Shown here in pieces: positions 7,606 to 14,032 of a DNA stretch of 30,738 bases (position 1 is the stretch's first letter; each line of letters opens with the position of its first letter). Source of the DNA: Gammaproteobacteria bacterium HGW-Gammaproteobacteria-14 (lineage in GTDB: Bacteria; Pseudomonadota; Gammaproteobacteria; Pseudomonadales; Alcanivoracaceae); the NCBI GenBank assembly GCA_002840115.1, contig PGZG01000002.1, positions 1-30,738 of the forward strand, read 5' to 3'. A program made the translations under genes and the position numbers. A model generated the notes under the pieces. It saw only the letters and a program-made list of their open reading frames with translations, was not told the origin of the DNA and searched no databases.

Positions 7606-8457
7606 TCAATGGCCAGAGTCTGCGTGTAACGTTGAGTAGATACGAGGTCGGGACCTTCTGTCCGCACGATCGCAGGCACTTAGCAGAACCGAATCACATA
7701 TCAGGTGCTTTGGAATCTGATGGCGGATTTCCTGATGCAACTCGGGCAGCTTGCTCCAGTGTACGCCCGGGTGCATATGGTGGGCAGTGTGGTAGCCGAG
7801 GTTCCAGGAAATCATGTTGTAGAGCCTATTGGTAGTATTGCGGGAGGCCGTATGCTCCTGCCGGATATCCAGCCCCTGGTGCTGCTGATAGGTGTTATCT
7901 AAAAGCCCGACCAACATAATGGGCATTGGTAACACCATGATCATGAGTGTTTGCTTGGGCGCCAACCAGATGAGCGCTCCCAAAACCGTTAGGGAAACCG
8001 CCGTCCACAGGTAGAACTGTTGTAGCAGGCGAGGACGCGAGCGACCGATACGAATGACCTCGGGGTAAACCCGTAGGGCATTGTAAAGATCATACTTTAC
8101 CCGATTCATGATTCTGCCTTGACCGTCCTGCCAGGCCGCCGGGTCTGATGTCGGGTTCAGGTAGTGTTGGTGGTGGCCGATATTATGGTGCAGTGTCCAG
8201 GCATAGGGAGGCACGCCGGTCTCGAGGAACAGAATCACCTCGTAGAGACGATTCATCCAGCGGTAACGAAAGGTCATGGTGTGATGGTGATTGTGACTGA
8301 TGGAGCCGGGGCAGGCGGAGAACAATAGCAGCCCGCCAGCGACCGTTAGCAATGCCATGGTGCTTTCGAGGGTGAATATGGCCCATAGCTGAATGATGAA
8401 AACGCTGAGAACAATAAGGCTGGGGAGGATATCCCTTCGGTGACGATAAAGAGCCAT
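7606..8457 (-). CDS. Membrane fatty acid desaturase
   Basis: This 283-residue integral membrane di-iron enzyme is of the FA_desaturase family. It shows the three histidine boxes, HNHHH (55-59), HHNIGHHQHY (90-99) and HTAHH (223-227), separated by hydrophobic stretches at about 12-50, 148-165 and 170-188 that would span the membrane. Further histidines (TYQQHQGL) fit the ligand set. It would introduce a double bond into an acyl chain with electrons from a ferredoxin, rubredoxin or cytochrome partner; the regiospecificity cannot be read. The length is at the short end of the family. The ATG at 8457 is preceded by GGGAAG. The promoter region at 8458-8640 contains a GC-rich palindrome. Confidence 0.9.
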   Translation of the reverse strand: MALYRHRRDILPSLIVLSVFIIQLWAIFTLESTMALLTVAGGLLLFSACPGSISHNHHHTMTFRYRWMNRLYEVILFLETGVPPYAWTLHHNIGHHQHYLNPTSDPAAWQDGQGRIMNRVKYDLYNALRVYPEVIRIGRSRPRLLQQFYLWTAVSLTVLGALIWLAPKQTLMIMVLPMPIMLVGLLDNTYQQHQGLDIRQEHTASRNTTNRLYNMISWNLGYHTAHHMHPGVHWSKLPELHQEIRHQIPKHLICDSVLLSACDRADRRSRPRIYSTLHADSGH

Positions 8458-8556
8458 GCTCTGCTTCCCTGTTGTTGTTGTTCTTCATGACATTGGCGAC
8501 TACGCTGCTTGCGATATAATCACCGCTCTTATGGGGCGGGGAAATCCGCCGAAATA

Positions 8557-8572
8557 GTGAGACGCGCGTCAC
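8557..8572. promoter_or_regulatory. Palindromic site upstream of the desaturase gene
   Basis: GTGAGACGCGCGTCAC at 8557-8572 contains the perfect 10-bp palindrome GACGCGCGTC (8561-8570), about 100 bases upstream of the desaturase start. A second small hairpin GGCGG/CCGCC lies at 8535-8550. The shape suggests a TetR-type operator; desaturase genes in Pseudomonas are controlled by the TetR-type regulator DesT. No regulator gene is adjacent, so this is an inference from position only. Confidence 0.3.
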
Positions 8573-8640
8573 ATTTTATTCTGCGGGAGCAGGGGGCATG
8601 TGGCTATAAAGAAGACTTGCAACTGTTATTCAGTGAGACT

Positions 8641-9666
8641 TTAAGGGAAGTGCTTGAGGCGTAATTCGGTGACTTCTTGCTGGTAGCGTTGGTCCCACTC
8701 GTCGTTGCTGATCTGCCCGCGTAATGGCTCCAGAGACTTGACCAGTTGCTGTAGGTCTTCCTGATAGCTGCGAACCGTCTTTTGCTGGGCCTCAACCACC
8801 TGATCTCTGGCGGCCATGTTTTGCGCTTGTTCTGCTCCGAAATGGCGGGTTCTGATTGTGTTGATAATGTCTCTCTTTGCATCACCCTCCTCAATGCCGG
8901 CGGTAAGGAGCGCGACTTCTCGCTCATAGCGCCCGCTGGCCCCTTCGGTCTCACTAACGGCCTCCAGATAATGGCCGGCGGAGTCCTGTCGGATGACCTC
9001 CAGAGCTGCCAGTCGTGCTTCACTTGAAAGTGATGCAAGGGCTGGATCGCTCATTAGCTCACCAAAACGAAATTGGTATTCAGCCCAGGCAGCCTCCTGA
9101 CCAAACAGGGCCTCGGTTTCTTCAATGCCAAGGGTTTGTTCGCGTAATGCATGAATGGTTTCGTAGCGCTCCCTGGCGGGAGTATTGGTGGACATGATGG
9201 TTTCTTGCATGGTGGCTTCATATAGGGGCAGCCGGGTAATTGCATTGGTCACAAGTGCGGCGAAGTCGCTATCCGGGAATGATGCCAGCGCTTCGTCGAT
9301 CATGGCGGAGCACTGTTCCGGGGAGTCACAATGCAGCCGTAGGGAGCGCAGGGTGGCATTGAGATTCCCTGGGTTTCTTTGTGCGTTTCGGAGTAGTTCG
9401 TGCATTGTTTCAAGGGCCGCCAGCCGTCGTTGTTGCTTGCTCATGGAAGCTTCATCCATTTGCCACTCTTCATCTATTGCGGTTCTGTCTTGATGGGCGG
9501 AGTTTGCCCCTGCAGTCTTTTTCTCCGTTGCCAAGGATTTGGCGGTGCCTCCGCCTCCTAATGAATTGTTGTTGCCGGGCAGTATTAGAAAAGCAAAAAA
9601 AAGGGTGGCCGCAAGTGCGACCACCCCAAGAAGTATTCGACGAAAAAGTGCCTGGCGAATACTCAT
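8641..9666 (-). CDS. Lipase-chaperone (Lif)-like membrane-anchored foldase
   Basis: This 341-residue protein has one N-terminal membrane anchor (about 9-30), a G/N/S-rich linker and a long helical domain, the architecture and length of lipase-specific foldases (Lif/LipB/LipH), which stay attached to the inner membrane and fold a secreted partner in the periplasm. The family resemblance is in EALFGQEAAWAEYQFRFGEL...DPALASLSSEARLAALEVI and IRTRHFGAEQAQNMAARDQV near the C-terminus. I cannot find the usual RxxFDYxLSALGE motif of the catalytic mini-domain, so it is divergent. Its ATG (9666) shares one base with the TGA of the sphingomyelinase gene (TGATG), giving tight translational coupling. A GTG one codon earlier is the alternative start. 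No lipase gene is present in the window. Confidence 0.75.
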   Translation of the reverse strand: MSIRQALFRRILLGVVALAATLFFAFLILPGNNNSLGGGGTAKSLATEKKTAGANSAHQDRTAIDEEWQMDEASMSKQQRRLAALETMHELLRNAQRNPGNLNATLRSLRLHCDSPEQCSAMIDEALASFPDSDFAALVTNAITRLPLYEATMQETIMSTNTPARERYETIHALREQTLGIEETEALFGQEAAWAEYQFRFGELMSDPALASLSSEARLAALEVIRQDSAGHYLEAVSETEGASGRYEREVALLTAGIEEGDAKRDIINTIRTRHFGAEQAQNMAARDQVVEAQQKTVRSYQEDLQQLVKSLEPLRGQISNDEWDQRYQQEVTELRLKHFP

Positions 9667-10997
9667 CACGGAGCGAAGACAAACTCGCCCATCACCGGGT
9701 AGTGATCAGACAGATCCCGGGTATGGAACAGGGGGGCAACAGCAGTGCGTGGTATGCGAACGTCGTTGCGTGACTGAACCGGCTGACGATGGGTGTTTGA
9801 ATACACCACATAGTCCAGATACTCGACGGTTTCACCGCCGGAGCCTGCAGCGCCGGACAGAATGTTGATACGTGGATCGAAGGTAGCATCATGGCCTGTG
9901 CTCAGCGGATCTGTGGCTACCAGATTCGCCAGCATTTGAGCATAGTCTTGAGGCCATATCAGTTTGTTAACGTTGAAGTCGCCGCCCATCATCACCGCAT
10001 CAAACGCCGGTATATTGCGGTTGTTAATCAGTGTGCGAATCTGCTGGAACTGTACTTGGCGCAGGGCGCGAGCTTCGGCGGTGTCAAAGGATGCCGCGTG
10101 GGTATTGGTGACATGGTATGCCTTGCCGTTCTTGATCACTTCCGCGTAGATCACACCCTTGTCAGCGAAACAATCAGTGCCGCTGCAGTCCGGGTAGATA
10201 AAATCAGCGGTGCTAACAATCGGGTAGCGGCTGATAACCAGTACACCACTGTCAAAAACGTTAATGCCGTCATAGGGGATTTTCGGGACATGGGTTTGGT
10301 AAGGGTATTCGCTCGCCAGTTGTTGCAGCATGCCATTGCGGTCTGAGGAAAATGCCTCCTGAAACATAATGACGTCGTAACCGCTCAGGTGATTGGGCAG
10401 TTCCGCCAGTCGGTTGCTGATTTCGCTGGCAACAAACGGCAGGGCGTAGATGTTGTAGCTGAGTACCTTGAGCTCATCGGCGCCAGAGAGTGGCTCTACC
10501 GGGGTGTTATTGGTAATCACATAGTAGAAGTCATCATAGCCACCGGTGAACTCTGCTTTGAAAGCGGTCTTTGACGGGCGGTTAGCGTATTGATGTGCAA
10601 AGGTATGAACGTTGCGATTGGTGTACCAGGGCGAAGAAAAGCCTGGGCCGCTGGCGCCATGCTTGATATTGCTGCCAGTCCAGGTGCCAACCATGGATTG
10701 CTTGGCGACTACAGTGCTGCCATTGCGGGTAATGTGGGTGTCGAAGTTAAAGGTATGGCCTCGGCTAACCCCCCAGTAACGGTTGTAACGTAATACCCGT
10801 TTGGTTTCGTAGGGGCCGATGCTGCTGGCTTCCTGAGCCCACTGACTGCCTTGGGACAGGGTTCGGGTGCCGTAGTGGCTGACCGAAATGGTCACCGGGT
10901 CCGGGGTGCTGTTGGTAATAAAGATATAGGTATCAGCCAAAGCATTGCCAGCGAACAGGCTCAGCAGGCTAACCAGTAAGATACGACATCCGCGCAT
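9666..10997 (-). CDS. Secreted sphingomyelinase C-type phosphodiesterase
   Basis: This 443-residue exported hydrolase has a Sec signal peptide at residues 1-21 (MRGCRILLVSLLSLFAGNALA, cleaved before DTYIF). Residues about 22-160 form a beta-rich domain (ITNSTPDPVTISVSHYG, GPGFSSPWYTNRNVH). Residues about 175-443 form an endonuclease/exonuclease/phosphatase fold with the neutral sphingomyelinase active-site pattern: Asn182 (SYNIYALP), metal-binding Glu214 (MFQEAF), SRYPI, His300 (TNTHAAS), Asp340 and Asn342 (GGDFNVN), Asp395 (YLDYV), and Asp431-His432 (LSDHYPV). It likely cleaves sphingomyelin or related phospholipids to release phosphocholine. The start at 10997 is set by the signal peptide and a GGAGAG ribosome-binding site; the frame is open to 11132. 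Four Cys are present (4, 271, 276 and one outside the mature core), so 271-276 may form a disulfide. Confidence 0.87.
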   Translation of the reverse strand: MRGCRILLVSLLSLFAGNALADTYIFITNSTPDPVTISVSHYGTRTLSQGSQWAQEASSIGPYETKRVLRYNRYWGVSRGHTFNFDTHITRNGSTVVAKQSMVGTWTGSNIKHGASGPGFSSPWYTNRNVHTFAHQYANRPSKTAFKAEFTGGYDDFYYVITNNTPVEPLSGADELKVLSYNIYALPFVASEISNRLAELPNHLSGYDVIMFQEAFSSDRNGMLQQLASEYPYQTHVPKIPYDGINVFDSGVLVISRYPIVSTADFIYPDCSGTDCFADKGVIYAEVIKNGKAYHVTNTHAASFDTAEARALRQVQFQQIRTLINNRNIPAFDAVMMGGDFNVNKLIWPQDYAQMLANLVATDPLSTGHDATFDPRINILSGAAGSGGETVEYLDYVVYSNTHRQPVQSRNDVRIPRTAVAPLFHTRDLSDHYPVMGEFVFAP

Positions 10998-11201
10998 TAT
11001 CCACTCTCCACGTATTTTTGTTGTCCGGTCGCTACGGCCCATGATGGGGATATGCGACGGTAAGCTATTGTGGGGCTGGAGTGTCGCCCGGCACAGGAAC
11101 ATACGTGCCATTTGCGCGACAAATTCTGACACCTATTTAATTCTGGCGCCAACCTGAGCTGGCAAGGGAGGCGAAAAGTGACAGCGATGGAGGTCCGACT
11201 G

Positions 11202-11237
11202 GCAGTTGCGGTAACTGCGCTATCACGGGTAACCGTG
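11202..11237. promoter_or_regulatory. Two successive hairpins upstream of the nitroreductase
   Basis: GCAGTT/AACTGC (11202-11207 and 11213-11218, 5-base loop) is followed six bases later by CACGG/CCGTG (11224-11228 and 11233-11237, 4-base loop) and TAATTTT. They lie between the divergent sphingomyelinase and nitroreductase genes. They could be an attenuator-like leader or an operator; no clear promoter consensus was found around them. The rest of 10998-11282 shows no coding potential. Confidence 0.3.
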
Positions 11238-11282
11238 TAATTTTGCAGCATCTGGATTAGGCCCTGATTACAGGAGGTGGTT

Positions 11283-12014
11283 ATGGAGTTTGTGGATGTT
11301 TTAACCTCGCGACGTAGTATTCGTGCATTTGCTGACACCCCGGTTCCTGATGCTGTGCTAGAGCGTTTGCTGGGCCGGGCGCTGGAGTCCCCCAGCTGGT
11401 CGAATACTCAGCCCTATAAAGTGGCGGTGGCGCAGGGTGCGGTTCTTGACGCGTTAAAATCCGAGTTGTCACGGCGTTTCTCAGCGGTCTCCACTCTGCA
11501 GCGGGGCTCTTTAGCCAGTAAGGTGCTCGCCACTCTTCGCGGTGGGGTGCTGCCGGATGGCGACTACAAGCCTATTTTGCGTTATCCGGAGGACTTGCAG
11601 CCGCGGCGGCTGGCCACCGGTGTGGGTTTGTATAAGCTGCTGGGAATCCCCCGGGACGACCATGTGGCGCGGGATGCCCAGATGGCCCGGAATTTCCGTT
11701 TTTTTGATGCTCCGACGGCCCTGTTTGTTTTTGTCCATGAGGGGCTGGGTGTGTACAGCGCTCTGGATGCCGGTATTTTTCTCCAGTCCTTGATGCTGGC
11801 AGCTACGGATGAAGGACTTGGCTCCTGCGCTCAGGGGGCGCTCGCGCTGTGGCGTTCTCCGGTTGAAGCTCACTTTGATATTCCCCGCCATTACAAGCTG
11901 CTTTGTGGTGTGTCGTTGGGCTATCCGTTGGCGGTGCCGGTTAATGGCTTTCGTCCGGAACGGCGTGAGGTGGCAGAGATTCTGTTGCCGCAGAGAGGTT
12001 CTGGCAAAGCGTGA
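11283..12014 (+). CDS. Nitroreductase-family FMN oxidoreductase
   Basis: This 243-residue flavoprotein has the family start VLTSRRSIRAFADTPVPDAVLERLL, where the Arg pair contacts FMN phosphate. It continues with SPSWSNTQPYKVAVA, the central FFDAPTALFVFV strand, the LDAGIFLQSLMLAATDEGLGSC helix and the C-terminal SLGYPLAVPVNGFRPERR. It probably reduces nitro compounds or quinones with NAD(P)H as a homodimer. The ATG at 11283 sits 6 bases after AGGAGG. A GTG at 11277 falls inside that ribosome-binding site and is rejected. Its last 74 bases overlap the 3' end of the convergent LysR gene, which is unusual and may cause antisense interference. Confidence 0.92.
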   Translation: MEFVDVLTSRRSIRAFADTPVPDAVLERLLGRALESPSWSNTQPYKVAVAQGAVLDALKSELSRRFSAVSTLQRGSLASKVLATLRGGVLPDGDYKPILRYPEDLQPRRLATGVGLYKLLGIPRDDHVARDAQMARNFRFFDAPTALFVFVHEGLGVYSALDAGIFLQSLMLAATDEGLGSCAQGALALWRSPVEAHFDIPRHYKLLCGVSLGYPLAVPVNGFRPERREVAEILLPQRGSGKA

Positions 12015-12870
12015 TCCAGCGCCGGACGCCGACGCTAAGGTATTTGTGCCGATGCAGCAGGAAATAGAAATGCCGTCGAAAATCCCGGTGTGGTACAGGC
12101 AGGGGGGTAAGGCTCCCACGTCGGAAGGCTTCCGTCAGGGTCACCCGTGAGAGGCAACCGATACCAAGCCCGGCTTCCACGGCGCGTTTGATCGCTTCAG
12201 TATGTTGTAGCTCCAGTAATACAGAGAGTTGGGGCAGCAGTCCATGCATCGCCCGATCGAAGGTTTGCCGGGTGCCAGAACCGGGCTCGCGAAGAATCCA
12301 GATGGCTTCTAGCAGATCCGCGTCGCTAAGGCTGTTGCGTTGTGCCAAAGGGTGACCGGGAGCGCAGAACACTTCCAGCTCATCTTCCTGCCAGGGCGTG
12401 ATCAAGATATCCGGATGGTTGAACTCTCCCTCAATCAGACCGACATCAATCTCGAAGTTGCAGACTTTTGCTGCTATCTCCTGAGTATTGGCCACCTCAA
12501 TGGCTACCCGGGCTTGCTCATTTTCGGCCATATAGCGGGCCACAATGGGTACCGCCAGGTAATTGCCGATGGTTAAGGTGGCGCCCACTTTTAGTAGTCC
12601 TGCATCAGCTTGCTGGCTGAGTGATTGTTCAAGCCCCGCTGCTGCAGACATCAATGCTTCGGCTTTGGGGCGTATTAGCTGGCCAAGCTCGTTGAGCTGC
12701 AAGCGTTTGCCGATCCGGTCGAAAAGTTTAATGTCGAACTGTTGTTCCAGCTCCTTTAGAGAGCTGCTGGCGGCGGACTGGGACATGGCCAAGCTGGATG
12801 CCGCCCGGGTGAGATTTTGATGGTGGGCGATGGCCAGAAACACCTGAAGTTGACGCAGCGTATATTTCAT
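11941..12870 (-). CDS. finR: LysR-family regulator, FinR-like
   Basis: This 309-residue LysR-type regulator has the N-terminal winged helix-turn-helix (TLRQLQVFLAIAHHQNLTRAA, MSQSAASSSLKELEQQF, LFDRIGKRLQLNELG) and a two-lobe periplasmic-binding-type effector domain (VGATLTIGNYLAVPIV, FEIDVGLIEGEF, AVEAGLGIGCLSR). It is divergent from fpr, as FinR is in Pseudomonas, where FinR is required for fpr induction under oxidative stress. The same role is inferred here from gene order and N-terminal similarity, so the symbol is provisional. It overlaps the convergent nitroreductase gene by 74 bases at the 3' end. Its start (12870) lies 8 bases from a perfect palindrome that could be its own operator. 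Confidence 0.88.
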   Translation of the reverse strand: MKYTLRQLQVFLAIAHHQNLTRAASSLAMSQSAASSSLKELEQQFDIKLFDRIGKRLQLNELGQLIRPKAEALMSAAAGLEQSLSQQADAGLLKVGATLTIGNYLAVPIVARYMAENEQARVAIEVANTQEIAAKVCNFEIDVGLIEGEFNHPDILITPWQEDELEVFCAPGHPLAQRNSLSDADLLEAIWILREPGSGTRQTFDRAMHGLLPQLSVLLELQHTEAIKRAVEAGLGIGCLSRVTLTEAFRRGSLTPLPVPHRDFRRHFYFLLHRHKYLSVGVRRWITLCQNLSAATESLPPHAVPDESH

Positions 12871-13003
12871 ATTCGGTTTTATCGATAATTTATATTCAAA
12901 TATCCCATTTTTCAGATTATTAGTACAGCGTTACTCTTTCTCCCGGATCGGATGTCGCTTTTGAGGGTGACATTACGGAGTTTGGCAATGCGGAGACTGG
13001 TTT
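12871..13003. promoter_or_regulatory. finR-fpr divergent promoter region with palindrome
   Basis: This AT-rich divergent region carries the perfect 10-bp palindrome TTATCGATAA at 12879-12888, in flanks rich in TAT/ATA. LysR regulators bind T-N11-A dyads in such positions, so this is the best candidate operator. Two Shine-Dalgarno sequences (GGAG at 12977-12980 and 12992-12995) lie in tandem before fpr. No confident -35/-10 pair was identified. Confidence 0.4.
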
Positions 13004-13023
13004 ATGAGCAATCTGAATGTTGA
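12988..13023 (+). CDS. Possible 11-codon upstream ORF overlapping the fpr start
   Basis: An ATG at 12988 lies 7 bases after a GGAG (12977-12980) and opens an 11-residue frame, MRRLVYEQSEC, that ends with TGA at 13021-13023, inside fpr and in another frame. Such an overlapping leader could tune fpr translation, but conservation is untested and chance is a real possibility. Confidence 0.2.
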   Translation: MRRLVYEQSEC

Positions 13024-13777
13024 GCGCGTTACCCATGTTCACCACTGGAATGACACCTTGTTTAGCTTCAGAACTACCCGTGATCCAGGGTTTCGATTTC
13101 GGAATGGTCACTTCACCATGATTGGCTTGGAGCTGGAGGGGCGGCCATTGCTGCGGGCCTACTCCATTGCCAGCGCCAACTATGAGGAGGAGATGGAGTT
13201 CTTTTCCATTAAAGTGCCGGATGGCCCGCTAACATCGCACCTGCAGTCACTTCGAGTGGGGGACCCTGTGCTGGTGGGGCGCAAACCCACAGGGACGTTG
13301 GTGGCCGATAATCTGCTGCCGGGCAAGCGCCTTTGGCTGCTTGGTACGGGCACCGGGTTGGCGCCTTTCATGAGTATTGTCCGTGATCCAGAGATCTATG
13401 AGCGTTATGACCATATCATCCTGACCCACGGAGTTCGTCATGTTTCTGAGTTGGCCTATCAGGATGTGATTACCCGTGAGCTACCTGAAAACCCCTACTT
13501 CGGTGATCAGGTGAAGCAAAAGTTGCTTTATTACCCGACGGTGACCCGAGAGCCGTTCCGTAATCAGGGCCGTCTGACAAACTTGATGGAAAGTGGAAAA
13601 TTGTATGGGGACCTCGGTTTGCCCACACCATCACTGGATGCTGACCGCTTTATGTTGTGCGGCAGTCCATCGATGCTCAAGGATCTTACCCACTGGCTGA
13701 ATACCGCGGGTTTTCGCGAGACACGGCAGGGTGAGCTCGGCCATTATGTGATTGAGCGCGCATTTGTAGAAAAATAA
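13004..13777 (+). CDS. fpr: Ferredoxin-NADP+ reductase
   Basis: This 257-residue soluble FAD enzyme moves electrons between NADPH and ferredoxin or flavodoxin, supporting Fe-S repair and oxidative-stress defence. FAD-binding is shown by RAYSIAS (51-57). The NADP domain has GTGTGLAPF (114-122) and LTHGVRHVSELAYQD, then MLCGSPSML, and the C-terminus HYVIERAFVEK is the typical tail of bacterial subclass I Fpr. The length matches E. coli and Pseudomonas Fpr (about 250-260). The ATG at 13004 has GGAG 8 bases upstream. It is divergent from the FinR-like regulator. It could supply electrons to the desaturase or CysH-linked pathways, but nothing in the sequence shows this. Confidence 0.95.
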   Translation: MSNLNVERVTHVHHWNDTLFSFRTTRDPGFRFRNGHFTMIGLELEGRPLLRAYSIASANYEEEMEFFSIKVPDGPLTSHLQSLRVGDPVLVGRKPTGTLVADNLLPGKRLWLLGTGTGLAPFMSIVRDPEIYERYDHIILTHGVRHVSELAYQDVITRELPENPYFGDQVKQKLLYYPTVTREPFRNQGRLTNLMESGKLYGDLGLPTPSLDADRFMLCGSPSMLKDLTHWLNTAGFRETRQGELGHYVIERAFVEK

Positions 13778-13915
13778 GTGAGAAAAGCCAGAGAGGAACA
13801 GTGCTGTTTAAGGTTGATGTCCTACGCTAAGCTCGAATGCCACTATTTTGACGGGCTGTTATTGCGGTAGGAATTAAGTACTATCGAAAGCTTGTTCAGC
13901 GAACAGATAGTCACC

Positions 13916-14032
13916 ATGAGCGTTGCCAGAATAGTGGGAAAAATCACGGGGTTATTGACCCTGACGCTAAACAGGATCCCGTTGCGGTGTCTCAGCGCCG
14001 GATTGCAGGCTGACGGAACAGACCGTGGCTAA
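13916..14032 (+). CDS. Possible 38-residue leader ORF before the DUF1631 gene
   Basis: The ATG at 13916 opens a 38-residue frame (MSVARIVGKITGLLTLTLNR then a short tail) ending at 14032. It therefore overlaps the GTG start of the next gene (14025) by 8 bases in a different frame. No good Shine-Dalgarno precedes it, and it has no recognised family. It matters because the downstream gene itself has a weak start, so coupling is possible. The remaining intergenic sequence (13778-13915) holds a small dyad TGTTC/GAACA at 13893-13905 and nothing else I can name. Confidence 0.2.
   Translation: MSVARIVGKITGLLTLTLNRIPLRCLSAGLQADGTDRG

Noticed and set aside
8493..8520. TTGGCG and TATAAT with 16-base spacing on the plus strand
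   Set aside because: It is promoter-like but points away from the desaturase start into the 3' end of the leftward chaperone gene, with no plus-strand gene after it. It is probably chance, though an antisense RNA cannot be excluded.
13893..13905. TGTTC-AGC-GAACA as a LexA box
   Set aside because: It lacks the CTGT-N8-ACAG form expected in Gammaproteobacteria and no SOS gene follows.
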